NCBI RefSeq assembly: GCF_900101385.1 | Contig: NZ_FMZB01000007.1 | Span: forward strand, 62,001 to 126,000 | Direction of reading: 5' to 3' | From: Terribacillus halophilus | GTDB taxonomy: Bacteria; Bacillota; Bacilli; Bacillales; Amphibacillaceae | Length of the DNA stretch: 64,000 nucleotides | Shown: piece by piece, positions 8,991-17,228 of the stretch | Layout of the letters: the number at the start of each line of letters is the position of its first letter | Position numbering within the stretch: the stretch's first letter is position 1 | Program-made: the position numbers and the translations under genes | Notes under the pieces: model-generated | Databases searched by the model: none | The model's input: the letters and a program-made list of their open reading frames with translations, nothing else | Told to the model about the DNA's origin: nothing

Positions 8991-9554
8991 CTACAAATCA
9001 TTCTTCTGAGCTAGGATAATATAGATAGACTGGTTCGCAACTTTTTCTGATGGATAAATCTTATCTACAATTGAAAAGCCAGCATTAAGGATTTCAGCTT
9101 CCATATCTTTAGAAGAAACTCTTGGTCCAGTAGAAGTTTCATTCTTCTCAAATTCAATACATAAGAACAAGCCTTTGTCTTTCAAGATTCTGTTGATTTC
9201 TTTCAAAGCTATTGAAAGGGGCTGAACTTCGTGCAAAGCTATTGAAGCAATAGCTATATCAAAAAAATGGTTATCTAACGGAATATCTTTAAAGTTACCT
9301 GCAACAGTATTAATGTTTGTGATGTCTCTTTCCTTTGCTACTGTATCCAAGTATTTAAGGATATCTTCATCATAATCGAATGCATAGACAGTTTTAACGA
9401 GTTCAGCAATAGCAAGGGAAATGTAACCAGTACCAGCTCCAAGATCTAATACAAGGTCATCTTTTTTGATAGGTAAAAACTCAAATAATTTATCTGCAGG
9501 AAATCTATCGCCATTTTCTAAGTTGTTGATTTTCTTTTGTAATTTGGGATTCAT
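8991..9554 (-). CDS. Class I SAM-dependent methyltransferase
   Basis: A 187-residue methyltransferase of the UbiE/type 11 group. Motif I LVLDLGAGTGYISLAIA binds SAM, the acidic AFDYDED follows at the end of strand 2, and FDIAIASIALHEV is motif IV. The N-terminal MNPKLQKKINNLENGDRFPADKLFEFL resembles short Firmicute methyltransferases of unknown substrate. AAGGAGC lies before ATG 9554. It stands alone on the minus strand beside an insertion-sequence remnant. Confidence 0.85.
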   Translation of the reverse strand: MNPKLQKKINNLENGDRFPADKLFEFLPIKKDDLVLDLGAGTGYISLAIAELVKTVYAFDYDEDILKYLDTVAKERDITNINTVAGNFKDIPLDNHFFDIAIASIALHEVQPLSIALKEINRILKDKGLFLCIEFEKNETSTGPRVSSKDMEAEILNAGFSIVDKIYPSEKVANQSIYIILAQKNDL

Positions 9555-9597
9555 ATGAATAGCTCCTTTAATTGAAGATATGATGACTCTTCAATGA

Positions 9598-9761
9598 CTA
9601 TAATGGATATTCATCTTTTTGTAAATAGTAATTCTTTACGATTATCGTATAGAATTTGTATATTTCATCATCATTCTTGTCGGCTAGAAAGTCATAACCC
9701 CTAAGTCCATTTTATAATATTTTACAATTTTTAGTTTGAAACCTTCGCTATATTTCACCAT
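9598..9761 (-). pseudogene. Remnant of an IS3-like transposase OrfA
   Basis: On the minus strand ATG 9761 opens MVKYSEGFKLKIVKYYKM, which matches the first helix of IS3/IS150-type OrfA proteins (the usual form is close to VKYSxEFKLKVVKEYL). The frame stops at 9684, while GYDFLADKND, the expected continuation (GYxLLAKKY in intact copies), is in another frame that ends at 9598. Nothing of OrfB is present. The identification rests on about 40 residues. Confidence 0.55.
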
Positions 9762-9770
9762 AAAAATGCA

Positions 9771-9804
9771 CGCCAAAAGTTATGTGTCACTCTAACTTTT
9801 GGCG
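9771..9804. repeat. 12-bp inverted repeat, possible abutted IS ends or terminator
   Basis: CGCCAAAAGTTA and TAACTTTTGGCG are perfect inverse copies separated by ten bases. CTAACTTTTGG is typical of IS3-family termini, and the OrfA remnant starts ten bases away, so this may be two insertion-sequence ends lying side by side. On the minus strand the stem is followed by TGCATTTTT, so it could now end transcription of the DUF1349 gene, whose stop is about 30 bases away. Confidence 0.55.
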
Positions 9805-9832
9805 CGCAGTCCAGATACCATGAGCAGGAAAC

Positions 9833-10471
9833 TTACAAGTAAGCTTCCTTTGGATCAGATGAAAGTTCTTCTATGGTAAGAAAATCAAAACGCACAGACT
9901 GATCCTTTCCTTGAGGGCTGCATGCAAATAATCCAGCAGAAATTGGAACATCATCGGGAATGTCCAAATGTGCTATCCGCATTTGCATCCATTCTTCGCC
10001 ATCCCAGGAAAAATCAATATAACAATTAGAAGCAATTCTGGATATCCGGAAGTATAAGTCAATCTCTTTATCCTTTACATACTGTGTTGACCAATCGGAG
10101 TACCCTTGATTTGTAACTACTGCGCCCAATTTGCTTAAACTAGTTGTTATATATTCTAAGGATGTTTTTACCCAGGTATTCTTTGAATGGCGAATCATCA
10201 ACCCTGCATGGTCATACTTTGCATTTGGCAATGCTTTAACCTTTGTGGTCATCCTAAAGTTCTTATCTGTTTTTGTATAAAGAAAATGCCCATTGTCATT
10301 TTCAAAGCCATAATGTGTTTTTTGCCAGAAATCTGTTTCCGGATCGGTTACTAAAACTAACTGAGAACTAGCTGTGTCAATAAACCATTTCTTAGGTTCA
10401 TAACGCCATTGGAGTAAGCTATTTAATTCTTTACTTTCAAATTTCTCTTCTAAAAGCACTGGTTTTGCCAC
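9833..10471 (-). CDS. DUF1349 domain protein (concanavalin A-like fold)
   Basis: A 212-residue protein with the DUF1349 layout: LLQWRYEPKKWFID, a TDFWQKTHYGF segment, DHAGLMIRHSKNTWVKTSLEY and a C-terminal AGLFACSPQGKDQSVRFDFLTIE. This family adopts a jelly-roll lectin-like fold, is cytosolic, and has no established reaction. GTG 10471 is preferred over the longer TTG frame because GGAGGG stands seven bases before it. It stands alone between an IS remnant and the clpP gene. Confidence 0.8.
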   Translation of the reverse strand: MAKPVLLEEKFESKELNSLLQWRYEPKKWFIDTASSQLVLVTDPETDFWQKTHYGFENDNGHFLYTKTDKNFRMTTKVKALPNAKYDHAGLMIRHSKNTWVKTSLEYITTSLSKLGAVVTNQGYSDWSTQYVKDKEIDLYFRISRIASNCYIDFSWDGEEWMQMRIAHLDIPDDVPISAGLFACSPQGKDQSVRFDFLTIEELSSDPKEAYL

Positions 10472-10599
10472 TTGAATCCCTCCAATTTCTGCAATCAATA
10501 GTAATTCATTACCATTATACTTTTCCTGTACCTAGGATAGGAAAAGAATATTGTTTATTGCTATGGTTTTAGGAGCAGCTGTGGGATCGAAATTAGTCT

Positions 10600-10651
10600 C
10601 AAAAAAATCCCCCCCTAATTTGAGGTGTATCTCAGGTTGGGGGGATTTTTC
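10600..10651. terminator. Strong bidirectional hairpin downstream of clpP
   Basis: AAAAATCCCCCC and GGGGGGATTTTT pair around a partly paired 25-base middle that includes TTTGAG/CTCAGG. A and T runs flank it on both sides. It is 140 bases past the clpP stop on the minus strand and upstream of DUF1349, so it probably insulates the two. Confidence 0.75.
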
Positions 10652-10786
10652 ATAAATAATATCATTTGTGCAGTCAGGGGAGCTTATAGCAGGAAATTAC
10701 AAAATTTGTTTGCGTTAATTTTTCTGTTTCTAGGTCTCGCCGAGTACCTGAAATTCCTTAAGAGCATATTTATACGTATGCAGTTC

Positions 10787-11368
10787 TCATTTGCGGATCA
10801 AAACGGCGTCAATAATCCCATAATCCTTCGCCTCCATAGCACTCATAAAATAATCACGATCAGTATCGGCAGCTACTTTTTCGATCGGCTGTCCGGTAAA
10901 ATCCGCTATTATTTGGTTAATATGCTGCCTTTGTTTAATAATCCTTTTAGCAGTAATCTCAATATCGGCTGCCTGACCTCTGGCTCCTCCAAGCGGCTGA
11001 TGAATCATAATTTCACTATTTGGCAGAGCATATCTTTTTCCCGGCGTTCCGGCAAGAAGCAGCATTGCACCAAAAGAAGCAGCCATGCCTGTGCAAATCG
11101 TCTGTACATCAGGTTTTATATACTGCATTGTATCGAGAATTGAAAAACCTGCTGATATCGAACCTCCTGGGCTATTGATGTATAGTGAAATATCCTTATC
11201 CGGGTCGTCTGCAGCTAGGAATAACAGCTGCGCCACAATTGCATTGGCCATGCTATCGTTGATTTCTTCACTCACCATTATGATTCGATCTTTTAACAAT
11301 CTTGAATAGATGTCATAGGATCGTTCGCCCATATTCGATTGCTCCACTACATAAGGTATTGCAGTCAT
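10787..11368 (-). CDS. clpP: ATP-dependent Clp protease proteolytic subunit (second-type ClpP)
   Basis: A 193-residue serine peptidase of family S14. The triad falls on the classic numbers: Ser98 in GMAASFGAM, His123 in IMIHQPLGG and Asp172 in [10 protein letters not shown]. Residues around the active site differ from the housekeeping Bacillus ClpP ([14 protein letters not shown] rather than GMAASMGAFLLAAG), and the gene lies away from the usual clpP context, so it looks like an additional paralogue. The ATG at 11368 is used; the GTG three codons before is only one base from AAGGAG. Partner ATPases are not encoded nearby. Confidence 0.88.
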   Translation of the reverse strand: MTAIPYVVEQSNMGERSYDIYSRLLKDRIIMVSEEINDSMANAIVAQLLFLAADDPDKDISLYINSPGGSISAGFSILDTMQYIKPDVQTICTGMAASFGAMLLLAGTPGKRYALPNSEIMIHQPLGGARGQAADIEITAKRIIKQRQHINQIIADFTGQPIEKVAADTDRDYFMSAMEAKDYGIIDAVLIRK

Positions 11369-11430
11369 TGTTAACACTCTCCTTTCATTCTTCTTAATTA
11401 GAACGAAATGAAAATGTTATAAGATATGGG

Positions 11431-11460
11431 CAAAAAAATAACTGCAGCTTTAGGCTGCAG
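11431..11460 (-). terminator. Terminator of the ECF sigma gene
   Basis: CTGCAGC and GCTGCAG pair around TTTAG. On the minus strand the stem is followed by TTATTTTTTT and overlaps the stop codon of the gene at 11450. Confidence 0.75.
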
Positions 11461-12088
11461 CCATATAAACATTTGAGTTTGTTTGAAGGGAAGACTTTGA
11501 AGCATGAAGCATATTAGGTAGTAAGCGAATAAGCTCTGCAGGATCGTCTTTGTTCAGTGTGACTTCCACAAGTTCCAAGATTTCCTCCTGCTGCAAGTTT
11601 TCCCAAGAGCTCCGGACGAGTGGGTGTATAGTGTCGTTTGAAATATTCATGCGTCCTCTGTGTAGAAGCGCTTTAACAGCCGATTCGTTTATACCGAGTA
11701 ACGCTGCAATTTCTGTAGATTGAAAATGAAAAGCTTCCTTTAAGACAAAAACGACCAGTTGCTTTGGTGTAAGTTTTCGTAGATGATCCATCTGCTGCTC
11801 TGACTCTTTCTTATCTGCTGTCGCTAAGTCATGAATTTCAGATACAAGCTCTTCTTTTTTCCGCTTGCGTATCCGATCTATCCAGGCATGATAAGCAATC
11901 TTTTTCAACAGGCTGACTGGCGGAGGAAACGTGTCTTCCTTATATTTTGTCAGTGTCTTTAAGACTGCCTCTTGTGTTATTTCTTCGCTATCCCATTTAT
12001 TCTTCGTAAGATATAGACAGTAATGTGACAGCTTATCCATTGTTTCCTCTATTTGAGACTGACGATCAACTTGCTTTGGCCGCTCCAT
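11450..12088 (-). CDS. ECF-type RNA polymerase sigma factor
   Basis: A 212-residue sigma-70 family protein. Region 2 is EEITQEAVLKTLTKYKEDTFPPPVSLLKKIAYHAWIDRIRKRKK, and region 4 is LTPKQLVVFVLKEAFHFQSTEIAALLGINESAVKALLHRGR, followed by about 70 extra residues with no recognised domain. ATG 12088 has AAAGGGGTG before it. No anti-sigma gene adjoins it; the downstream gene is clpP, separated by a terminator. The C-terminal extension may replace an anti-sigma factor as in some ECF groups, but that is inference. Confidence 0.82.
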   Translation of the reverse strand: MERPKQVDRQSQIEETMDKLSHYCLYLTKNKWDSEEITQEAVLKTLTKYKEDTFPPPVSLLKKIAYHAWIDRIRKRKKEELVSEIHDLATADKKESEQQMDHLRKLTPKQLVVFVLKEAFHFQSTEIAALLGINESAVKALLHRGRMNISNDTIHPLVRSSWENLQQEEILELVEVTLNKDDPAELIRLLPNMLHASKSSLQTNSNVYMAAA

Positions 12089-12246
12089 TTTTTCACCCCT
12101 TTATTGTTTATACGTTCTTCAATTTTAAAAAGGTATGGGTGTTCATTATTTTTACAATACCATTTCACTTCTTTATATCAAAGCAGATCGTAAACTTAAA
12201 GATCACTTGTAGATGGATCGAGTTATTGCTGTACTGAATGGTCCGA

Positions 12247-12278
12247 GAATTGTCTCCGTCTTAAGGCGGAGACAATTC
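12247..12278. promoter_or_regulatory. 14-bp perfect hairpin/palindrome before the MFS-lia operon
   Basis: GAATTGTCTCCGTC pairs with GGCGGAGACAATTC (one G-T pair) around a TTAA loop. No T run follows on either strand, so it is not a typical terminator. It lies 75 bases before the start of the MFS gene in the only regulatory gap of the operon, so an operator or an RNA element is possible. Confidence 0.5.
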
Positions 12279-12352
12279 CAATCCAAAGTTCGTTTTCTGT
12301 GTATTTCTGCCCGGTTACACTAAAGGTAACAAACGGAAAGAAGGTCGGAGAA

Positions 12353-13618
12353 ATGGCAGAAGAAGTAATGGTAAGCAAATGGCAGCTGTTTCGCAATCGT
12401 AATTTTAGGCTGGTATTTATCAGTATGTTATTTTCTGCTCCAGGTTATTATGTTTACTTAATGGGTGCGGAATGGCTAATGTTGTCCATCACTGAAAATC
12501 GGTTTTATTTTGGGATGCTCTTCTTTGCAGCTTCGGTTCCAAGGCTATTATTTATTATTATTGGCGGCATAACAGCAGACCGTATATCGAAAAAATTAAT
12601 TTTACTTACGTCTGACGCCTCTAGGGCAATATTGGTTGGTATCGTAATTGTACTCTTGCTTACGGATATGTTACAGCCTTGGCACTTACTTGTATTGTCT
12701 GCGCTTTTTGGAGTGTCGGATGCATTTTCTTATCCGGCAGCAAGTTCATTATTGCCAGAAGTACTTAAACCAGAGAACTTGCAGCAAGGTAATGCGATGG
12801 TGCAAATGACGAATATGGTCAGTCCTATTGTGGGACCGGCTATCGGAGGAAGTCTCATTGTGCTGGGTGGATTTCCTGCAGTATTTACTCTTGCTATTGT
12901 CATGTTATGTGCAGCAACTTTCTCTATTTCCTTGCTGCGGACAATCTCAACGCAGAAAGAACTAGCTGAGATAAAACAATCACCACTAGAAGATGTGAAA
13001 GCAGGTTTCAACTATGTAAAACATAATCCTTTGATTCGTACCATAATGATAGTGAGCTTCTTCATCAACTTTTTCCTGACTGGTCCGGTTTCTTTATCGG
13101 TCGCATTGCTGGCAAAGGATGTCTTTGAAACGAATGCGTTAGGTTTGACGATCTTAGAAGGTACATTAGGGATTGGATCTCTTGCTGCAGCGCTTAGCCT
13201 GGTGCTGCTCAAAAACTTAAAGAATCCAGGACATACAGTAATATTCAGTTTGATCACAATGAGTGCATTCTTTATTTTGTACGGTGCAGCAATTCATTTT
13301 TGGTCCTCTGCAGCAGCGATTTTTGCTATTGGTATCTGTCTTCAATTAACCAATATACCAATCTCGACTATGCTGCAGCAGACAACAGATCGACGGATGA
13401 TCGGCAGGGTGATGAGTATCATGGCTCTTGCTTCGACCGGCCTTATTCCAGTGTCCTATATGGTTACATCGGCATTGCTGGGAATTGGTGTTAGTATCCA
13501 GGTTCTTTGTATTACTGGAGGAATATCAGTCATGGTTACCGGAATTTTGTGCCTTCGAAATAAACAACTTACTTCATTTAACAGTTATAATAAGGAAAAG
13601 CATCAAGAAATGGTATAA
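12353..13618 (+). CDS. MFS efflux transporter heading the lia operon
   Basis: A 421-residue major facilitator protein of the EntS/macrolide-efflux-like group (MFS_3). The N-terminal SKWQLFRNRNFRLVFISMLFSAPGYYVYLMGAEWL and the loop GGITADRISKKLILLTSDASRA are typical. About eleven to twelve hydrophobic segments are seen. ATG 12353 is chosen for the GGTCGGAG just before it. It is followed after 14 bases by liaF, so it is co-transcribed with a cell-envelope stress system. A role in exporting an envelope-active compound is inferred, not shown. Confidence 0.82.
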   Translation: MAEEVMVSKWQLFRNRNFRLVFISMLFSAPGYYVYLMGAEWLMLSITENRFYFGMLFFAASVPRLLFIIIGGITADRISKKLILLTSDASRAILVGIVIVLLLTDMLQPWHLLVLSALFGVSDAFSYPAASSLLPEVLKPENLQQGNAMVQMTNMVSPIVGPAIGGSLIVLGGFPAVFTLAIVMLCAATFSISLLRTISTQKELAEIKQSPLEDVKAGFNYVKHNPLIRTIMIVSFFINFFLTGPVSLSVALLAKDVFETNALGLTILEGTLGIGSLAAALSLVLLKNLKNPGHTVIFSLITMSAFFILYGAAIHFWSSAAAIFAIGICLQLTNIPISTMLQQTTDRRMIGRVMSIMALASTGLIPVSYMVTSALLGIGVSIQVLCITGGISVMVTGILCLRNKQLTSFNSYNKEKHQEMV

Positions 13619-13632
13619 GCAGGTGGGATAAT

Positions 13633-14397
13633 ATGAAACGAATGTGGAGTAATTTATTTGCTATCGCAATTATTGTGATCGGGTTAGTACTAGTATTGTC
13701 GAATATAGGCGTAATTGATTGGAATTACAGCGAAATCTGGCATTATCTGTATCCAGTATTCATTGTATTACTCGGATTGAAAGCCTTAATAGATTTTTTA
13801 CGAGGCGACGGAGGCTTTTGGTTTGGCATATTCTGTCTTCTGTTCGGCGGACTGCTTGTCCTTGATCGCTTTGAAATACTGACTTTTGAATTCTCGGATG
13901 TGTTTAAGCTTTGGCCGCTGCTTATCATATTTATGGGAGTCAGTTTGCTTCGTTTTGGCAAAAAGGGTAAAAAGCACAAAGCTGCTGTGAACATAGAATG
14001 GAATGACCGTAAGAACAAGAAAGAATACAAAAAATATCAAAATTATGCAGTGGGTGATCATCGTTTTGATAGTGAAGGGTGGACAGTGGAACCTACTCAG
14101 GTGAAGAATGCTGTAGGAGAGTATTATGTGGACTTTACGAAAGCTTTCATTCCAAATGAGGAAATACCTTTTCATTTAAAGGGATGGGCCGGAGAAGTAC
14201 GAATTATCCTTCCTGATAACCTAGAGTTCCGTTTGGAAGCATTGATTAAGGCGGGGGAAATAAATGTCTTTGGAGAAACTTCCGAGGGTATCAACCGCAG
14301 GACCTATTATGAAACTCCCGGATATGCAGATGCGATCCGTAAGCTCGATATCTACATCGACTATAAGGCAGGTCAAATACGAGTGGATCGGATTTGA
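13633..14397 (+). CDS. liaF: LiaF-like envelope stress regulator
   Basis: A 254-residue membrane protein. Four hydrophobic segments lie in the first 110 residues, with the repeated pattern LWPLLIIFMGVSLL, followed by a basic linker and a soluble beta-rich C-terminal domain (GWAGEVRIILPDNLEFRLEALIKAGEINVFG) typical of LiaF/VraT. In Bacillus LiaF keeps the kinase LiaS inactive until lipid II-targeting antibiotics appear. It lies between the MFS gene and liaS, with liaS starting ten bases after its stop. Confidence 0.9.
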   Translation: MKRMWSNLFAIAIIVIGLVLVLSNIGVIDWNYSEIWHYLYPVFIVLLGLKALIDFLRGDGGFWFGIFCLLFGGLLVLDRFEILTFEFSDVFKLWPLLIIFMGVSLLRFGKKGKKHKAAVNIEWNDRKNKKEYKKYQNYAVGDHRFDSEGWTVEPTQVKNAVGEYYVDFTKAFIPNEEIPFHLKGWAGEVRIILPDNLEFRLEALIKAGEINVFGETSEGINRRTYYETPGYADAIRKLDIYIDYKAGQIRVDRI

Positions 14398-14407
14398 GGT
14401 GATATAG

Positions 14408-15448
14408 ATGTTAAAGAAACTTAATAGTATTCGATACTCGTATATCAAAACTAATGTACGCACGTTGTTCCTAAACGCAATTCTGTTACTCGGTATTCTA
14501 CTGTCTGTCCATGTTTTACTTGAACCGATATGGCTAAGTGTACAAGCGATTTTCATGTTTTTGCTGATATATATTATTCTTCATCTTATTACATCCATTT
14601 TTGTTGGCTTTCAAGATAGCAAAGAAATAAAGGATCGCATGGATTATTTGTCATTGTTTATTACGATGGTTGCCAATGGAAACTATAAAGCGAAGATTGT
14701 GGACAACAGCAACGATGAGATAGCTCGAATAGGTAAAGATTTGAATGAGTTGACAGATAAAATGTATGCGCAAGTAAAATCGCTTCAACGTATGGCGGAT
14801 GAGAAGGCAGAACTTGCAGAAGGATCCAGCAGAGCAGCTGCAATGGAAGAACGTCAACGCCTGGCAAGGGATTTGCATGATGCGGTCAGCCAGCAATTAT
14901 TTGCATTGACAATGATGTCGAAAGCTGGCGTAAAGATGTTTGATAAGAAACCAGAAGTTGCCAGAGACAAGATCGTAGAAGTTTCGCAAATAGCACAACA
15001 GGCGCAGACCGAAATGCGGGCACTGCTGTTGCATTTGCGACCTGTACATCTTTCAGGAGAGTCCCTTGGCAGCGGAGTCGAAAAGCTGATAGAAGAGTTG
15101 AAATCTCGCACGCAACTTGTATTCAATGTACATATTGAAGAAACGAAGCAATTATCTAAATCGATGGAAGAACATCTGTTTCGTATTATACAAGAAGCTC
15201 TTTCAAATACATTGCGTCATGCTGAAGCAAGTGAAGTAACGATTGAATTGTTTACAAAAGGTATGGATGTAGCAGTTAACATACAGGACAACGGCAAAGG
15301 CTTCGATACAAAAGTTGTACAGCAGAGAAAAACATCCCTTGGATTAAAAACCATGCAGGAACGCTGTGAAGAATTGGGCGGTACGTTTACAGTTAGGGCC
15401 AGTGCAGGCATTGGTACGCAGATTGGTCTTCGAATACCGACAAAATAA
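14408..15448 (+). CDS. liaS: Sensor histidine kinase LiaS-like
   Basis: A 346-residue NarL-type kinase. Two hydrophobic segments (about 20-38 and 43-67) have almost no extracellular loop between them, as in intramembrane-sensing kinases. A HAMP-like linker precedes the HisKA_3 box with phospho-acceptor His157 in RLARDLHDAVSQ. The ATPase region shows the N box IQEALSNTLRHAEA and the G box DNGKGFD. GAGGTGATA precedes the ATG. It should phosphorylate the response regulator encoded 13 bases downstream. Confidence 0.92.
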   Translation: MLKKLNSIRYSYIKTNVRTLFLNAILLLGILLSVHVLLEPIWLSVQAIFMFLLIYIILHLITSIFVGFQDSKEIKDRMDYLSLFITMVANGNYKAKIVDNSNDEIARIGKDLNELTDKMYAQVKSLQRMADEKAELAEGSSRAAAMEERQRLARDLHDAVSQQLFALTMMSKAGVKMFDKKPEVARDKIVEVSQIAQQAQTEMRALLLHLRPVHLSGESLGSGVEKLIEELKSRTQLVFNVHIEETKQLSKSMEEHLFRIIQEALSNTLRHAEASEVTIELFTKGMDVAVNIQDNGKGFDTKVVQQRKTSLGLKTMQERCEELGGTFTVRASAGIGTQIGLRIPTK

Positions 15449-15461
15449 GGGGCTTGATTTG

Positions 15462-16094
15462 ATGATACGGATTGTAGTAATAGATGATCACGATATTGTA
15501 AGGAAAGGGCTGATAGCCTATTTGGAAACAGAAGATGAGTTTGACATCGTCGGTCAAGCCAGCAGCGGCCGAGAAGGCATTCGATTAGTTCAGCAGGAAA
15601 ATCCAGATGTCGTACTCATGGATTTGATCATGGACGATGGCAATGGGATAGAAGCGACTAAGGAAATCATGGCGACGGGTTCAGCTGCTAAAATTATCAT
15701 TCTAACAAGCTTCTACGACGACGAACAAGTTTTCCCGGCTTTGGAGGCAGGAGCATTCAGCTATATGCTGAAAACATCAACAGCAGAACAAATTGCTGAA
15801 GCTATTAGAAAAGCTGCCATTGGGGAGACAGTTATGGAGGCTGCCGTAGCTGCAAAAGTTATGAACAGCTTTCGCCAGAAAAAACAGCTGCCCCATGATC
15901 AATTGACAGAAAGAGAATTTGAGGTGCTCTGTTGTATCGGCCAGGGAATGACGAATCAGGAAATTGCAGATAAACTGTTTATCGGGATTAAAACCGTTAA
16001 AACACATGTCAGCAATATATTGGCAAAGCTGCAGGTGAATGATCGGACCCAGGCTGCGGTATATGTGCATCAAAACAAGCTGCTGGAGTCATGA
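15462..16094 (+). CDS. liaR: Response regulator LiaR-like (NarL family)
   Basis: A 210-residue response regulator. The receiver has the acidic pair at IDDHD and phospho-acceptor Asp54 in VLMDLIMDD; the lysine is in YMLKTSTAEQ. The LuxR/NarL helix-turn-helix follows (LTEREFEVLCCIGQGMTNQEIADKLFIGIKTVKTHVSNILAKL). ATG 15462 is chosen for the AAGGGG upstream and the normal family N terminus; the frame is open further up inside liaS. It is the last gene of the MFS-liaFSR operon. Confidence 0.92.
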   Translation: MIRIVVIDDHDIVRKGLIAYLETEDEFDIVGQASSGREGIRLVQQENPDVVLMDLIMDDGNGIEATKEIMATGSAAKIIILTSFYDDEQVFPALEAGAFSYMLKTSTAEQIAEAIRKAAIGETVMEAAVAAKVMNSFRQKKQLPHDQLTEREFEVLCCIGQGMTNQEIADKLFIGIKTVKTHVSNILAKLQVNDRTQAAVYVHQNKLLES

Positions 16095-16468
16095 ATGGAA
16101 GGGTTCCGTTGAAGCTCTTTTTTCGTTAACTCTTAACCCTGTTTCGGGATTTTGAAATGTGCAGAGCGACTACAACTTATTGTTGGATTGGATTAAATCT
16201 ATCGATACAAAATTGAATATTGTCGATAGCCTATAAGAGGGGATATAGAAAACAAAAATGAGCCGCCAAAAGTGAATTTGATTTCTGATATATTGATTGG
16301 TTAAAGAACAGAGATATTGCATAAAGAGGCGCAGAATGAGAAAAGAATACCCGAGGTTTGATTTATTTAATATAATGGATAATAATGCTATGTGACAGTC
16401 TTTTTTTCTTTGATTGTTAAACCTCTGTGAGCATTGTAAACCTAGAATTCTTTCCAAGGAGGCAGATC
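16095..16468. other. 374-base gap with no recognised gene
   Basis: No supported ORF or terminator. A TTTGATTTATTTAATATAAT stretch at about 16358-16377 is A+T rich with a TATAAT-like box and could be the promoter of the small membrane protein gene that follows. Nothing else is recognisable. Confidence 0.4.
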
Positions 16469-16759
16469 ATGGAACACGAAATTTTTTCTGTTTTCTTAGG
16501 CGTTGTGTTCATCGTGCTGGCTTATTTGGTAAATGTCAAAAAGATGGTCAGCATTCTGAGAGGCTATAATCAGCAGCGAATCCGGTACAAACAAAAATTT
16601 ATTGATCTTGTCAGCCCGTTTTATTTAATTAGCGGAACTATCTTGATTTTAGTGCCTTTTATTTTCTCGTCAGAATGGAGTATAGTTGCCATGCAATTAG
16701 TCATCATGGCTAATTTGATTCTGTTGATCTATGTGAATGTAAAGATGGTAGACAAGTAA
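16469..16759 (+). CDS. Small membrane protein, DUF3784-like
   Basis: A 96-residue protein with three hydrophobic segments (about 5-22, 49-66 and 72-92). VKKMVSILRGYNQQRIRYKQ between the first two resembles the central motif of DUF3784 proteins. AAGGAGG lies six bases before ATG 16469. It stands alone, convergent with the phospholipase-like gene. No function is known for the family. Confidence 0.65.
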   Translation: MEHEIFSVFLGVVFIVLAYLVNVKKMVSILRGYNQQRIRYKQKFIDLVSPFYLISGTILILVPFIFSSEWSIVAMQLVIMANLILLIYVNVKMVDK

Positions 16760-16767
16760 TTTCGCCC

Positions 16768-17037
16768 CTACTTTCTAAATCTACTGCAAGTTATTCTGGT
16801 TTGAAGTTTCATATAATTATACATCAGCTTTGCATGTCGGCCTTCTTGCGTATGCGGATTGATTAGTGGACGAAGTCGGTTCATAAATGCTTGATCACAT
16901 TCACAGCGATTTCCATTTCTTTTGTAGCAGATATCATGCTGCTTACATGCAGCATCAACTCTATTGACGGGAGCACCTGGCCCGCTGCAGCCCGGTCCGC
17001 ACCAGTTATAGCCAGGGAAAATACAAAATCGCGGCAT
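16768..17037 (-). CDS. Phospholipase A2-like mini-protein (parvovirus VP1 type)
   Basis: An 89-residue protein with a complete secretory-type PLA2 core. YNWCGPGCSGPG (10-21) matches the calcium-binding loop, DAACKQHDICY (29-39... His34 and Asp35) matches the catalytic helix, and Asp48 in CECDQAFMNRL is in the place of the third catalytic residue. The spacing and the lack of most disulphides resemble the parvovirus VP1 PLA2 domain and small Bacillus homologues rather than venom enzymes. It has no signal peptide. AAGGAGGG precedes the ATG. Predicted to hydrolyse the sn-2 bond of phospholipids; the biological role is unknown. Confidence 0.75.
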   Translation of the reverse strand: MPRFCIFPGYNWCGPGCSGPGAPVNRVDAACKQHDICYKRNGNRCECDQAFMNRLRPLINPHTQEGRHAKLMYNYMKLQTRITCSRFRK

Positions 17038-17189
17038 ATTATCCCTCCTTCTAGTTCAAAAAGTACTCATAGTCCAGACTATTCACAATCCACTCATTGC
17101 GTATATGCTGTTATCATGTCAGAATGACCATTTTTATTGATAGGAGAATTTGCAGGATTTATCAATAACGGGATGTTTTCAAAACATAA

Positions 17190-17228
17190 AAACGGTCAGT
17201 GGCTTATGCCTCTGACCGTCTGTTTTTT
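17190..17228. terminator. Bidirectional terminator after the 25-residue ORF
   Basis: ACGGTCAG (17192-17199) and CTGACCGT (17212-17219) pair, with an inner GGC/GCC and TTAT loop. T runs follow on both strands. On the minus strand it begins seven bases after the small ORF stop. Confidence 0.8.

Noticed and set aside
10625-11143. 172-codon plus-strand frame across the clpP 3' end
   Set aside because: It is mostly antisense to clpP, lacks an SD, and has no family resemblance.
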